Below are positions 9,545-19,328 of a stretch of DNA of 64,000 nt, piece after piece. Where the stretch lies: assembly GCF_022637395.1 (NCBI RefSeq), contig NZ_CP093339.1:62001-126000 (forward strand), in the 5' to 3' direction. The notes below the pieces were generated by a model. The model was not told where the DNA came from. It searched no databases and was given only the letters and a program-made list of their open reading frames with translations. This DNA is from Shinella sp. H4-D48 (GTDB taxonomy: Bacteria > Pseudomonadota > Alphaproteobacteria > Rhizobiales > Rhizobiaceae). Both the position numbers and the translations under genes were made by a program. Position 1 is the first letter of the stretch. Every line of letters starts with the position of its first letter.

Positions 9545-11041
9545 TCAGGCGGCGGTGTCAATGCAGAGATATTTCAGTTCGGTGAAGGTCTCCATGCCGT
9601 GGCGCGAGCCCTCGCGGCCGAGACCGGATTGTTTCCAGCCGCCGAAGGGGATCGGGCCACCGGTGATCTTCACGCGGTTGATCGCCACCATGCCGTATTC
9701 CAGCGCGCGGGCAAGCCGCATCTGGCGGGCGCCGTTTTCGGTCACGACATAGGCGGCGAGGCCGTATTCGGTATCGTTGGCGCGCTCCACCACCTCCGCT
9801 TCGCTGTCGAAGACGCTGATGCCGGCGACCGGGCCGAAAGTTTCTTCACGCATGATCAGCGCGTCGTCGGGCACGTCGGCGAGAAGCGTCGGGGTATAGA
9901 ACAGAGGGCCGGCCGGATGGCGGCTGCCGCCGGTCAGCAGGGTTGCGCCGCGCGCGACAGCGTCTGCCACCTGTTCCTCCACCTTGGCGATGGCGCGTTC
10001 GTGCATGAGCGGGCCGATCTCGACGCCGTCCTCCAGCCCGGTACCGACCTTCAGCGCTTGTATGCGGGCTTGGAAGGCTGCGGTGAAGGCTGCGAGCGCC
10101 GGACGCTCGACATAGATGCGGTTGGCGGCAAGGCAATCCTGCCCGGAGGTCGCGAATTTCGCGTTGACCGCGATGTCGGCGGCTTTGTCGATATCGGCAT
10201 CTGCGAAGACGATCATCGGGGCGTGGCCGCCGAGTTCCATCACGAGCCGCTTCATGGTGGGCGCGCACTGGCCGGCGATCAGCTTGCCGATCTCGGTGGA
10301 GCCGGTAAAGCTGAGGGCACGCACGCGGGCATCGGCGTTCATCCGGCCGACGATGGTGGCGGCATCGCCGGTCACCACATTGAAAACGCCGGCAGGTAGA
10401 CCTGCCCGCTCGCCAAGTTCGGCAAGGGCAAGTGCGGAAAGCGGTGTTTCGCTGGAAGGGTGGGCAACGACGGTGCAGCCGGCGGCAAGCGCTGCCGCGG
10501 CCTTGCGCGTTACCATGGCGGAGGGAAAGTTCCACGGCGTCACGATGCCCACGACGCCGAGCGCCTCGCGGCGCACGATCATCTCGGCGCCGGGCAGGTG
10601 GCTGGTGACGCTTTCGGCGTTGAGGCGCTTGCCTTCCTCGGCATACCACTCGATGAAGGAGGCCGCATAGTCGATCTCGCCACGGGATTCGGCCAGCGGC
10701 TTGCCCTGTTCCAGCGTGATCAGCAGCGCGAGGTCCTCGCGGACCTCCAGCATCAGGTCGTGCCATTTGCGCAGAATTTTCGCGCGCTCCTGCGGCAGCC
10801 GGTCCCGCCATGCCGGAAAGGCGCGGCTTGCGGCGGAAATCGCCTGATCCGTCTGCGTGCCGTCGAGGGCGGCGACCCAGCCGAGCGTCGTGCCGGAACC
10901 GGGGTCGATCACCGCGAAATTCGCGCCATCACGCCCGGCCACCCAGCGGCCATCGACATAGGCAAGGCTGCGCAGCAGGTGCGGATCGGCAAGACGGGCA
11001 ATGGCCTCGTGAAAGGCGGGGCGGGCGAATGTGGCGGTCAT
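9545..11041 (-). CDS. gabD: NAD(P)-dependent succinate-semialdehyde dehydrogenase family protein
   Basis: This 498-residue aldehyde dehydrogenase has the expected nucleotide motif (FTGSTEIGKL), catalytic Glu in LELGGHAPMIVF, catalytic Cys in GQDCLAANR, and the C-terminal PFGGWKQSGLGREG loop typical of SSADH/GabD-like enzymes. AGAGGAGG lies just before the ATG. With the aminotransferase immediately downstream it resembles a gab-type GABA-degrading unit feeding the TCA cycle. The gene symbol is by family, and other semialdehydes such as glutarate semialdehyde are possible. Its leader carries a hairpin and an inverted repeat (11050-11154). Confidence 0.85.
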   Translation of the reverse strand: MTATFARPAFHEAIARLADPHLLRSLAYVDGRWVAGRDGANFAVIDPGSGTTLGWVAALDGTQTDQAISAASRAFPAWRDRLPQERAKILRKWHDLMLEVREDLALLITLEQGKPLAESRGEIDYAASFIEWYAEEGKRLNAESVTSHLPGAEMIVRREALGVVGIVTPWNFPSAMVTRKAAAALAAGCTVVAHPSSETPLSALALAELGERAGLPAGVFNVVTGDAATIVGRMNADARVRALSFTGSTEIGKLIAGQCAPTMKRLVMELGGHAPMIVFADADIDKAADIAVNAKFATSGQDCLAANRIYVERPALAAFTAAFQARIQALKVGTGLEDGVEIGPLMHERAIAKVEEQVADAVARGATLLTGGSRHPAGPLFYTPTLLADVPDDALIMREETFGPVAGISVFDSEAEVVERANDTEYGLAAYVVTENGARQMRLARALEYGMVAINRVKITGGPIPFGGWKQSGLGREGSRHGMETFTELKYLCIDTAA

Positions 11042-11049
11042 GAAGGCCT

Positions 11050-11078
11050 CCTCTGGTGTGCAGAAAGTCTGCCAGAGG
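11050..11078. promoter_or_regulatory. Bulged hairpin or operator in the gabD leader
   Basis: CCTCTGG (11050-11056) pairs with CCAGAGG (11072-11078), and inside it GCAGA (11060-11064) pairs with TCTGC (11068-11072) on a slightly different centre. It lies 9-37 bases upstream of the gabD start, so it could be a DNA operator or an mRNA structure that includes part of the ribosome-binding region. Confidence 0.35.
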
Positions 11079-11087
11079 ATGGCGGTC

Positions 11088-11154
11088 AGATTGTCTATTG
11101 GGTGGGGAGAGCGCAGAGAGTTGGGCCAAATCCGCGCAACGGCGTAGACAATCT
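11088..11154. promoter_or_regulatory. Long-spaced 10-base inverted repeat between gabD and the GMC gene
   Basis: AGATTGTCTA (11088-11097) and TAGACAATCT (11145-11154) are exact reverse complements 47 bases apart in the 132-base gap between two minus-strand units. This arrangement suits a regulator binding two operators, with looping, over the gabD promoter. TTGTCTA-type half-sites recall GntR-family operators, but the regulator is not identified. Confidence 0.45.
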
Positions 11155-11173
11155 CTCTACTAGGTCGCTTCGC

Positions 11174-12787
11174 CTACCGCGCATCCTCACGGATCATCGC
11201 AGCACCCTTTTCCGCCACCATCATGGTCGGCGCATTGATGTTGCCGGCGGTGATGTTGGGAAAGATCGAGGCGTCGATCACGCGCAGGCCCACCACGCCA
11301 TGCACCCGCAGCCTGCTGTCGACGACTGCCGTGCGACCATCCGGGCCCATCGCGCACGTGCCGCACGGATGGTAGATCGAACCGGCATTCTCGCGGAAAT
11401 AGTCAAGCAGCGCGGCGTCGCCGTCGATTGCGGGGCCGGGAGACACTTCCTCTGAGGTCATCGCGGCGAGGGCGGCGTGCGCCGCAATCCGCCGCACCAG
11501 CCGGCTGCCCTGCAGCACCTCCGCGATATCCCGTTCCGTGGAGAGATAGTTGGGCCGGATCGCCGGCGCGACACGCGGGTCGGTCGAGGTGATCGCCACG
11601 CTGCCGCGGCTTTGCGGCCGGCAGGCGTTGAAGCAGATCAGGTAGCCGGGATAGGGCTCCGGCTTCAGCCCCGCCTTCGGCTCGGCTGGAATGCGATAGG
11701 AGAGGGGATTGAAATAAAGCTGGATGTTCGGCGTTGCCTCGTCCGGCGCGCCGCGAAAGAAACCGCCCGCCTGATTGACGCTCATGGCGAATGGGCCCTT
11801 GCGGGTGAGGAGATATTGCAGCCCAAGCCGCGCCTGGCCGAACAGGCTGGCGAACGCGCCGTTCAGCGTCGGCGTGGTCGCACGGTAATAGTAACTCGCG
11901 CAGAGATGATCCTGGAGATTCCGCCCCACCGCGGGCAGATGCCGGCGCACGGGAATGCCGAGGTCGTTCAGCCGATCGCCGTCGCCGAGGCCGGAAAGCT
12001 GCATGATCTGCGGACTGCCGATGGCGCCTGCCGCCAGCACCACCTCGCGCCGTGCGATGAAGTTGCGCGTCACGCCGTTCTGGATAACCGCGATGCCGTT
12101 GACCCGACCGTCTTGCGCAAAGGTCAGCCGCTCGACCAGCGCATCGCGCTCGATTGCCAGATTGGGACGGCCGAGCGCCGGGCGCAGATATTCCGCGCTG
12201 GAATGCGAGCGGCGGCCCTTGTTGGTGTTGATATCGTAGACGCCCGCGCCTTCGATGTCGGCGCCGTTGAAATCCGCATTCATCGGCAGGCCAAGTGTGC
12301 GGCAGCTTTCAAGGAAAGCGCCGGTGATGGGGTGCGTCATGCCGCGCATCGGCGTGACATGGATCGGCCCGTCGCCGCCATGCCAACCGGACGCGCCGCC
12401 GGCATGGGTTTCCATCTGACGGAAGTAAGGCAGCACATCGTCGTGGCTCCAGCCGGGATTTCCGGCGCGCGCCCAGTCGTCGAAGTCGGCTTTTGCTCCG
12501 CGCACGAAGATCATGGCGTTGATCGCGCCTGAGCCCCCCTGCACCTTGCCGCGCGGTACATAGACGCGCCGGCCGTTCAGCGCGGCTTCCGGCTCGCTGT
12601 AGTACATCCAGTTCACGCGCGGATCGTAATAGCTGCGGGCATAGCCGACAGGGATCTGGAACCAGAAGGACCGGTCGCTGCCGCCGGCCTCCACGATCAG
12701 CACGGAATTGCGGCCGTCCTCGCTAAGGCGGCTCGCCAGGATGCAGCCCGCCGATCCCGCTCCGACGACGATATAGTCGTATTGCAT
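11174..12787 (-). CDS. GMC-family FAD-dependent oxidoreductase (choline/alcohol dehydrogenase type)
   Basis: This 537-residue flavoprotein begins with the dinucleotide-binding motif [20 protein letters not shown], has the GMC signature region [18 protein letters not shown], and ends with the catalytic-His segment [12 protein letters not shown] and the substrate/FAD loop [17 protein letters not shown] enzymes oxidise primary alcohols to aldehydes and pass electrons to oxygen or the respiratory chain. I chose ATG 12787, 10 bases after the upstream gene's stop. It is last in a run LysR, ALDH, enolase-superfamily enzyme, GMC, suggesting an alcohol-aldehyde-acid route around a sugar acid or polyol. 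It is not necessarily BetA, because no betaine or choline genes are nearby. Confidence 0.88.
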   Translation of the reverse strand: MQYDYIVVGAGSAGCILASRLSEDGRNSVLIVEAGGSDRSFWFQIPVGYARSYYDPRVNWMYYSEPEAALNGRRVYVPRGKVQGGSGAINAMIFVRGAKADFDDWARAGNPGWSHDDVLPYFRQMETHAGGASGWHGGDGPIHVTPMRGMTHPITGAFLESCRTLGLPMNADFNGADIEGAGVYDINTNKGRRSHSSAEYLRPALGRPNLAIERDALVERLTFAQDGRVNGIAVIQNGVTRNFIARREVVLAAGAIGSPQIMQLSGLGDGDRLNDLGIPVRRHLPAVGRNLQDHLCASYYYRATTPTLNGAFASLFGQARLGLQYLLTRKGPFAMSVNQAGGFFRGAPDEATPNIQLYFNPLSYRIPAEPKAGLKPEPYPGYLICFNACRPQSRGSVAITSTDPRVAPAIRPNYLSTERDIAEVLQGSRLVRRIAAHAALAAMTSEEVSPGPAIDGDAALLDYFRENAGSIYHPCGTCAMGPDGRTAVVDSRLRVHGVVGLRVIDASIFPNITAGNINAPTMMVAEKGAAMIREDAR

Positions 12788-12797
12788 GGGCGCGCCC

Positions 12798-14015
12798 TCA
12801 GCCGCGTGCCGGGGCAAGCGCCTTCACGTCGACCGGCTCGCTCGCCATCTGCAGGTGCAGGCGCTCGCCGGTATAGGGCGAATGGCGTTCCACCACGTCG
12901 AGATCGAGTTCGATGCCGAGCCCGGGTTCGCGCGAGGGGATAATGTACCCGTCCTCGACGGTGAGCTTCGTTTTCAGGATTTCTGCATGGAAACCGGAGA
13001 AGTCCACGATGGCCTCGTGGATGAGGAAGTTCGGTGTCGCGGCCGAGAGCTGGATGCTGGCGGCCGCACCGACGGGGCCGTTGTAAAGGTGAGGGGCGAT
13101 CTGCGCATAATGCGCCTCTGCCATGCCCGCGATCTTCTTGGCCTCCAGAAGGCCGCCGACGCGCGCCACGTTCATCTGGAGAATGGAAGCGGCTTTCTCC
13201 TCCAGCACACGCTGGAATTCGTATTTCGTTGTCAGCCGCTCGCCAGTCGAGATCGGGATGGAGGTTGCCCGCGCGACCTCGGCCATCGCCGCCTCCTGGC
13301 CGGGCGGCACCGGCTCTTCGAACCAGAGCGGATCGTATTTTTCCAGGCGCCGCGCGAGGCGGATCGCCGAGGAGGGCACCATCTGCCCGTGCGTGCCGAA
13401 CAAGAGGTCGGCACGGGAGCCGACAGCATCGCGGATATTGAGACAGAACGCCTCGCAGCGGTCCATCACGGCGAGCGAGAGCTGATGGCCGGAATAATCC
13501 GTATAGGGGCCGGCTGGATCAAACTTGACCGCGGTGAAGCCCATGTCGACCATCTTCACGGCATAGTCGGCCGCAAGGTCCGGGTCGTTGTAATCGTATT
13601 CGCCGGCCGCATTGACGGGATAGAGATAGGTATAGGCGCGCAACCTCTCATGTACCGTGCCACCGAGCAGATCGCAGACCGGACGGCCCGCAGCCTTGCC
13701 GATAATATCCCAGCAGGCGATCTCCAAACCGGAGACTATACCCATCATGGTCGGGTCGGGACGCTGGGTGAAGCCGCTGGAATAGGCTGCCCGCCAGAAG
13801 CGCTCGATGCGGTGCGGATCATGGCCCAGCAGGTAGCGCTCGAAGACGTCGTCGATCAGTGCGGTCATCGCGGCCGGATGAAAGGCGGTGGCGTAGATCT
13901 CGCCGACGCCCTCGATGCCGCATTCGGTGCGCAGCCGCACGAAGATCCAGTACATGCCGCCGATATGCGGCGGCGGCACCGCGACGATATGGGTGGTGAG
14001 AGAGGCGATCTTCAT
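12798..14015 (-). CDS. Enolase-superfamily (mandelate racemase/muconate lactonizing type) sugar-acid dehydratase
   Basis: This 405-residue protein has the two-domain MR/MLE layout: an N-terminal capping domain (about residues 1-115) and a TIM barrel. Metal and acid/base positions are visible as D/E/E-type ligands in the barrel (DLLFGTHGQM, LWFEEPVPP, ISTGERLTTKYEF) and a late His in QIAPHLYNGPVG. The THGQ and PHLYNGP segments recall D-galactonate/mannonate-type acid-sugar dehydratases. It likely dehydrates an aldonic or uronic acid to a 2-keto-3-deoxy acid, but the substrate cannot be fixed. The ATG at 14015 lies 35 bases after the upstream ALDH stop. Confidence 0.85.
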   Translation of the reverse strand: MKIASLTTHIVAVPPPHIGGMYWIFVRLRTECGIEGVGEIYATAFHPAAMTALIDDVFERYLLGHDPHRIERFWRAAYSSGFTQRPDPTMMGIVSGLEIACWDIIGKAAGRPVCDLLGGTVHERLRAYTYLYPVNAAGEYDYNDPDLAADYAVKMVDMGFTAVKFDPAGPYTDYSGHQLSLAVMDRCEAFCLNIRDAVGSRADLLFGTHGQMVPSSAIRLARRLEKYDPLWFEEPVPPGQEAAMAEVARATSIPISTGERLTTKYEFQRVLEEKAASILQMNVARVGGLLEAKKIAGMAEAHYAQIAPHLYNGPVGAAASIQLSAATPNFLIHEAIVDFSGFHAEILKTKLTVEDGYIIPSREPGLGIELDLDVVERHSPYTGERLHLQMASEPVDVKALAPARG

Positions 14016-14050
14016 GGTTTCCCCCGTCCTGGTGAAATCGGTGAGCGCTG

Positions 14051-15475
14051 TCAGTGCTTGAACACGACGAGCCGCGTCTGGGTGAATTCCAGCATGCCGT
14101 GCTTGCCGTCATCGCCGCCGAGGCCCGATTTCTTCCAGCCGGCATGGAAGCCCTGATAGGGATCGGCGGGCAGGCTGTTGACGTAGAGTTCACCGGCCTC
14201 GATGGTGGCTGCGGCGCGCATGGCCTTGCGATAGCTCTCGGTAAAAAGCACGGCGCTGAGGCCGTATTGATGGTCGCTCGCCAGCGCCAGCGCCTCCTCG
14301 AAGGTGGCATAGCGCAGCACGGCGAGAACTGGTCCGAACACCTCCTCGCGCACGATTTCCATATCCTGCCGACAGCCGGACAGCAGCGTGAGCGGATAGA
14401 AGAACCCCGGGCCTTCGGGCAGAAAGCCACCAGTTTCCACGATGGCGCCGTCGGCCCGCGCGCTCTCCACCATGGCATGGACGCGCTGGCGGGCCGCGTC
14501 GCTGACGAGCGGGCCCATGCGCGCGGGATCCTCGGCACGGTCGCCGAAAGCCTGCGCCGAAAAGGCCTGCCGTAGGCTCGCGAGCAGGCGGTCATGCACC
14601 TTTTCATGGACATAGAGCCGTTCGGGACTGGTGCAGACCTGGCCGCAATGGTTCATCTTGGCCGCGACGATCATCGCCGCGACCGCATCGATATCGGCAT
14701 CGGGCTCGACGACGACAGGCGTCTTGCCGCCCAGTTCCAGTGAGGGTTTGGCGATGTTTTCCTTGCAGTAATCGAGGACGGCCTGCCCCGCGGCCACGCT
14801 GCCCGTCAATGTGATCATGCCCACGGCCGGATGGGTGCAGAGCGCACGGGCGGTGTCATGGTTCATGGCGAGAATGCTGACGAGCCCCTCCGGCAGACCC
14901 GCCGCCTGCACCGCCTCCGCAAAGACCAGGGCGGACAGCGGCGTATTGTTGCTTGGCCGTACGACCACCGCATTGCCGGCAATCAGTGCTGGCGCGATCT
15001 TCCGCACCAGCGTGTAGATCGGATAGTTGAACGGGATGAGGCAGGCAACGACGCCGACGGGCTCGCGGCGCAGGATGAGCGTCTCGTCGGCATTGTCGCT
15101 CTGGATGACTTCGCCTTCGATGCGCCGCGCCCATTCGGCGTGGTAGCGCATCAATTCGACGCCGTAGGTCACTTCACCGGTCGCATCGTCGAGGCTCTTG
15201 CCGGATTCGGCGGCGAGTGCCGCGCCAATCTCGCAGGCGCGGGCCGTCAGCGCGTCGGCAAGCCGCCGCAGCGCATCGCCGCGCGCGATGGCGGGCAGAG
15301 CGCACCACGGGGCTTGCGCCTGCCGGGCGGCTGCCACAGCGGACAGCGCCTCGGCCTCGGTGGCAGCGGGCACGGCGGCGGCGATCTCTCCCGTCGTGGG
15401 ATTGCGCACGGCAATCGTCTCTGACGATGCGGGCGGCACCAAACGGCCGGCAAGGAAGTTACGGAATCCGCGCAT
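14051..15475 (-). CDS. NAD(P)-dependent aldehyde dehydrogenase
   Basis: This 474-residue enzyme has the ALDH fold: ITLTGSVAAGQ coenzyme motif, catalytic Glu in LELGGKTPVVV, catalytic Cys in HCGQVCTSPERLYV, and C-terminal GFHAGWKKSGLGGDDGK. It resembles lactaldehyde/glycolaldehyde dehydrogenases (AldA type) acting on hydroxy-aldehydes from sugar breakdown. I chose the start at 15475 (MRGFRNFLAGRLVPP), preceded by AGGGTGAG; the open frame extends 69 codons further upstream without support. It is between the LysR gene and the dehydratase in one transcriptional direction. Confidence 0.88.
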   Translation of the reverse strand: MRGFRNFLAGRLVPPASSETIAVRNPTTGEIAAAVPAATEAEALSAVAAARQAQAPWCALPAIARGDALRRLADALTARACEIGAALAAESGKSLDDATGEVTYGVELMRYHAEWARRIEGEVIQSDNADETLILRREPVGVVACLIPFNYPIYTLVRKIAPALIAGNAVVVRPSNNTPLSALVFAEAVQAAGLPEGLVSILAMNHDTARALCTHPAVGMITLTGSVAAGQAVLDYCKENIAKPSLELGGKTPVVVEPDADIDAVAAMIVAAKMNHCGQVCTSPERLYVHEKVHDRLLASLRQAFSAQAFGDRAEDPARMGPLVSDAARQRVHAMVESARADGAIVETGGFLPEGPGFFYPLTLLSGCRQDMEIVREEVFGPVLAVLRYATFEEALALASDHQYGLSAVLFTESYRKAMRAAATIEAGELYVNSLPADPYQGFHAGWKKSGLGGDDGKHGMLEFTQTRLVVFKH

Positions 15476-15648
15476 GTATCTCACCCTGGCTGGTCCCCCT
15501 CTGCTGGAGGAAGACCGGGAGAGGATGGCCAAGCGGCGCACGCCGCCTCTCCCCGCGCCGGCCCGCCGGGCAAGTGTCGCGGGGGTAGCGGGAATGCGCA
15601 AACGAGGAATTTTCGGGTGAAGCATTCCGCCGGGGAATGCTTCAAGAC

Positions 15649-16548
15649 TCAGCCCGCTCGCCCCGCCTGTGCGAAGAGCCATGTGCGGAACGCCGCTAGC
15701 GCGGGGGACGCTGCGGCACGCGGACGGGTCACAAACCAGTAGGATTCATGGCCGCCGACGGCGATATCGAAAAGCTGCCGCAGCGTGCCGGCAGCGAGGT
15801 CGGCGGCCACCATGGACCGGTCGGCGATGGTGACGCCAAGGCCCGCGCGGGCCGCTTCGATTGCGAGATCCAGCACATCGAATTCGAGGCCGTGGCTGGT
15901 GTCGAGTTCGGGAAAGCCGGCTGCATCCAGCCAGTGCCGCCAGGTGAGGTAGCGCTGGTCGGGCGCGGAAAGCACATGCAGGAAGGTGAATTGCGCGAGG
16001 TCACCGGGTGTGGCAAGCGGCCTGCCGTCGACGAGGCCGGGAGCCGCGACGACGATGTGTTCCTCGCTCATCAGCAGGCTGGCGTCGAGCGTGGGCCACT
16101 CGCCGTCACCGAAGCGGATGGCGCAGTCGAGCAGGCCACGCTCGGCAAGGCTGTCGGCGGCCTCGGTGCCGATGCTGATATCGATGTCGGGCAGGGCGCG
16201 CCTGAGATCGCCAAGCCTTGGCATCAGCCAGCGCCTGGCGAAGGTCGCGGGAACATTGATGCGCAGCCGGTTGCGGTTCTGCTTGTCGGCGATGCCGCGC
16301 AGGGAGGTCTCGATGTCATGGAATGCCTGCTGCACGGTTTCCAGCAAGGCGGCCCCTGCAGGCGTCAGCTCAAGGCGATGATGGCGCCGGATGATCAGCG
16401 GCTCGCGGATATCGTCCTCGAGGCTCTTGATCTGCTTGCTGACGGCGCTCTGCGTGAGGTTCAGCCGCTCGGCCGCCCGCGTGAAGCTGCGGGTCTGGCC
16501 GACCACTTCGAAGACCTTCATGGCCGAAAGACCGGGGAGTTTGCGCAT
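15649..16548 (-). CDS. LysR-family regulator (GcvA-like)
   Basis: This 299-residue protein has an N-terminal helix-turn-helix (MKVFEVVGQTRSFTRAAERL, LTQSAVSKQIKSLE) and a C-terminal co-inducer domain of the GcvA/TrpI type (RLRINVPATFARRWLMPRLG). I chose the ATG at 16548 (MRKLPGLSAM) because GAGAGGATC precedes it. It is first in a same-strand run with ALDH, dehydratase and GMC genes and most likely controls them. The inducer is unknown. Confidence 0.9.
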   Translation of the reverse strand: MRKLPGLSAMKVFEVVGQTRSFTRAAERLNLTQSAVSKQIKSLEDDIREPLIIRRHHRLELTPAGAALLETVQQAFHDIETSLRGIADKQNRNRLRINVPATFARRWLMPRLGDLRRALPDIDISIGTEAADSLAERGLLDCAIRFGDGEWPTLDASLLMSEEHIVVAAPGLVDGRPLATPGDLAQFTFLHVLSAPDQRYLTWRHWLDAAGFPELDTSHGLEFDVLDLAIEAARAGLGVTIADRSMVAADLAAGTLRQLFDIAVGGHESYWFVTRPRAAASPALAAFRTWLFAQAGRAG

Positions 16549-16632
16549 GATCCTCTCGTGCGGCATCTCAATCGCCTGCATCATACGCAAAGACGCCGGA
16601 CGGCATAGCGAAATGGGCGGCTGAGGGCCGGA

Positions 16633-17991
16633 TTACGGGGCTTTCCACATGATGACGCGGTCGCGTCCGGCTTCCTTCGCCTTGTAGAGCGCCTTGTCGG
16701 CCCGCGAAATGCCGGCTTCCAGACTTGTCTCGGAATCGAAGATGAAAAAGCCGATGCTGACGGTGATGGTCAAGTCATCGTGGTCGATCCCGAAGGGCGT
16801 GGCGCCAACGGCACAGCGCAGCTTTTCCGCCGCAGCCTCGATCGCCGCGCTATCCGGACGCCGCATCAATATTGCGAATTCCTCGCCGCCCATCCGCCCG
16901 AAGCAATCCTGCGGCTCCAGCGCATCCAGGCAGCGGCGGGTGAAGTCCACCAGCACGCGGTCGCCCACGCTGTGGCCGTAGCGGTCATTGATCGACTTGA
17001 AGTGATCGATATCGAGCATCAGGAAGGAGAACGCGGCGCTACGGTCGCGGCTTTCTGCATGCAGGCGTGCGGCCTCGTCCATCAGGCGGCGGCGGTTCAT
17101 CGCGCCCGTCAGCGAGTCGGTCTCGGCAAGTGTCTTCAGCTCGCGCGCCGCGGCGCGCTCCTGCGTCACGTCGATATAGAGGTTGATGTTGAAGTTGCCG
17201 ATCGTGCGGTGGCGGAACTGGATCGTCCGCGTTCGGCCGGTTGCCGTGGCAACCTCGAGGTCGAAAGGCGTCATCTCCCGCTGCTCGGCGCGGGCGGCGG
17301 CAATCGAATCGTACCACTGTTTGCGGGCGTAGGCGCGGTATTCGGGATCGGGATAGGCAACGCGCCACCAGTCCTCGATGTCGGAAATGTCGTCCTGCGA
17401 AAAGCCGAACAACTCGTTGAAGGTGGAGTTCGCGAACTGGATCTGGTCGTCAGCGCCCGCGATCTCAAAGCCGAAGGGCAGCCAGTTGAGCAGAGACATC
17501 ATATTGTCCTGCCAGCCCGCGAGCGCAACGGATCCCTGCGGTGGCGCATCCATGAAGGTAAACAGGCGCAGGACTTCGTCCTCCACCGCAATCTTCGTGA
17601 CCTGCACCATGAGCGAGCGTTCCTGGCCCTGCACTTGCGCCGGCATGATGAACGGCTCGCCCGGCGTGCCGACGGGCGCGACATTCCAGATCTGGCCGAG
17701 CATGCGGGTTGCCTCGGGGCCGACGAGCTCTTCCATCGGGCACTGGCCAATGGCTTCGAGGCCGCGGCCGAAGAGGATCGCGGCGTTGCGGTTGGCCTGG
17801 CGCACGACAAGCTGCTGCATCTCGACGAGCACAAGCGGCGCGCCGACACAGTTCATCCAGAAATCGACGTCCTGACGGGAGCGGCCGGAGGCGGGCATGC
17901 CTTCGGATGCTGGCTCCTGCGGGAGCGGAACTTCCAGTGCGATTTCGGGCATGCTCATGCGCTCGCTTCTCGCTTCGGACCGCGGTTTCAT
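16633..17991 (-). CDS. PAS-GGDEF diguanylate cyclase
   Basis: This 452-residue soluble protein without evident membrane segments has an N-terminal PAS-like region (about residues 40-150), a second PAS domain (about 165-280; FGFEIAGADDQIQFANSTFNELFGF) and a C-terminal GGDEF domain (about 290-450) with active-site GRMGGEEFAILMRR, starting at LAETDSLTGAMNRRRL. It should make cyclic di-GMP from GTP. The inhibitory I-site RxxD is absent (EPQD at that position), so product feedback is probably weak. The start is uncertain; 17991 is used, and in-frame ATGs lie 11-13 codons later. It is a single gene, with no EAL partner in the window. Confidence 0.9.
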   Translation of the reverse strand: MKPRSEARSERMSMPEIALEVPLPQEPASEGMPASGRSRQDVDFWMNCVGAPLVLVEMQQLVVRQANRNAAILFGRGLEAIGQCPMEELVGPEATRMLGQIWNVAPVGTPGEPFIMPAQVQGQERSLMVQVTKIAVEDEVLRLFTFMDAPPQGSVALAGWQDNMMSLLNWLPFGFEIAGADDQIQFANSTFNELFGFSQDDISDIEDWWRVAYPDPEYRAYARKQWYDSIAAARAEQREMTPFDLEVATATGRTRTIQFRHRTIGNFNINLYIDVTQERAAARELKTLAETDSLTGAMNRRRLMDEAARLHAESRDRSAAFSFLMLDIDHFKSINDRYGHSVGDRVLVDFTRRCLDALEPQDCFGRMGGEEFAILMRRPDSAAIEAAAEKLRCAVGATPFGIDHDDLTITVSIGFFIFDSETSLEAGISRADKALYKAKEAGRDRVIMWKAP

Positions 17992-18051
17992 TCCGTCATC
18001 GCCGGAAGCTAGCCTATGAGATGTAAGGATTTGGTTTATGGATCGGCGCCG

Positions 18052-19302
18052 TCAGGCATAACGCGCGACGGCGAGGTCGGTGGCGTCGATCTCGGGCTTT
18101 CGACCGGAGACGAGGTCGGCGATCACGCGGGCCGAGCCGGAGCTCATCGTCCAGCCAAGCGTGCCGTGGCCGGTGTTGAGATAGAGGCCGGCGATCTTCG
18201 TCGGCCCGATGACAGGGGTGCCATCGGGTGTCATCGGGCGCAGGCCGGACCAGAAGCTCGCCTTCGACACGTCGCCGCCGGGGAAGAGGTCGGTGACGGA
18301 ATGCTGCAGCGTCAGGCGGCGCGGTTCGCCAAGATCGTTGGTATAGCCGGAGATTTCCGCCATGCCGCCGACGCGAATCCGGTCGCCGAGCCGCGTGATG
18401 GCGATCTTGTAGGTCTCGTCCATTACGGTGGAGACCGGCGCGCGCGTCTCGTCGGTGATCGGGATCGTCAGGGAATAGCCCTTGACCGGGTAGACCGGCA
18501 GCCGGATGCCGTGCGGGCGCACGAGCAGGGGAGAGAAGCTGCCGAGCGCCACGACCACGGCATCGGCCTCGATGCGGCCATGGGCCGTGATGACGCCGGT
18601 GATGCGTCCGGCCTCCACATCGAGCCCGCGAATGATGCTGCCATAGTTAAAGGTGACGCCGAGCGCCTTTGCCTTCTCCGCCAGCGCATTGGCGAATTTG
18701 AAGCAGTCGCCGGTCTCGTCCTTCGGCGTCAGCAGCCCGCCGACGATCTTTTCACGCACATGCCCGAGCGCTGGCTCCACGCGGATACAGCCTTCCGGAT
18801 CGAGCACCTCATAGGGAATGCCGTCGGCGGCGAGCGCCGTGACGTCCTTGGCCGATGCGTCGAGCTGGGCTTGCGTGCGAAAGAGCTGCAGCGTGCCCTG
18901 CATGCGCTCGTCATAGGAGATGCCGGTCTCCTCGCGCAACGCGGCGAGCGCCACGCGGCTGTAATCGGCGAGCCGCAGCATGCGGCTCTTGTTGAGCGCG
19001 TAGCGGTCCGACGTGCAGTTGCGCAGCATCTGCGCCATCCAGGACAGCATGGCCATATCGACCTTGGGACGCAGGATGAGCGGGGCATGCTGCATGAACA
19101 GCCATTTCATCGCCTTCATGGGAATACCGGGAGCGGCCCAGGGCGAGCAATAGCCGAAGGAGACCTCGCCGGCATTGGCATAACTGGTCTCCAGTGCCGG
19201 GCCGGGCTGGCGGTCGATAACGGTGACGTCGTGGCCGGCACGCGCGAGCTGATAGGCGGATGTGACGCCGACGATGCCGGCGCCGAGAACGATGACTTTC
19301 AT
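18052..19302 (-). CDS. dadA: D-amino acid dehydrogenase small subunit DadA
   Basis: This 416-residue FAD flavoprotein oxidises D-alanine and other D-amino acids to 2-oxo acids plus ammonium, feeding electrons to the respiratory chain at the inner membrane. Evidence: N-terminal [42 protein letters not shown], and C-terminal [20 protein letters not shown], all typical of DadA, at the usual length. I chose the ATG at 19302, preceded by GAGGGCATC; the frame opens about 80 codons upstream inside alr. It lies 26 bases downstream of alr on the same strand, forming an L-alanine/D-alanine catabolic operon controlled by the divergent Lrp-type gene. Confidence 0.94.
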   Translation of the reverse strand: MKVIVLGAGIVGVTSAYQLARAGHDVTVIDRQPGPALETSYANAGEVSFGYCSPWAAPGIPMKAMKWLFMQHAPLILRPKVDMAMLSWMAQMLRNCTSDRYALNKSRMLRLADYSRVALAALREETGISYDERMQGTLQLFRTQAQLDASAKDVTALAADGIPYEVLDPEGCIRVEPALGHVREKIVGGLLTPKDETGDCFKFANALAEKAKALGVTFNYGSIIRGLDVEAGRITGVITAHGRIEADAVVVALGSFSPLLVRPHGIRLPVYPVKGYSLTIPITDETRAPVSTVMDETYKIAITRLGDRIRVGGMAEISGYTNDLGEPRRLTLQHSVTDLFPGGDVSKASFWSGLRPMTPDGTPVIGPTKIAGLYLNTGHGTLGWTMSSGSARVIADLVSGRKPEIDATDLAVARYA

Positions 19303-19328
19303 GATGCCCTCGAAGGAAAGAGACGATG

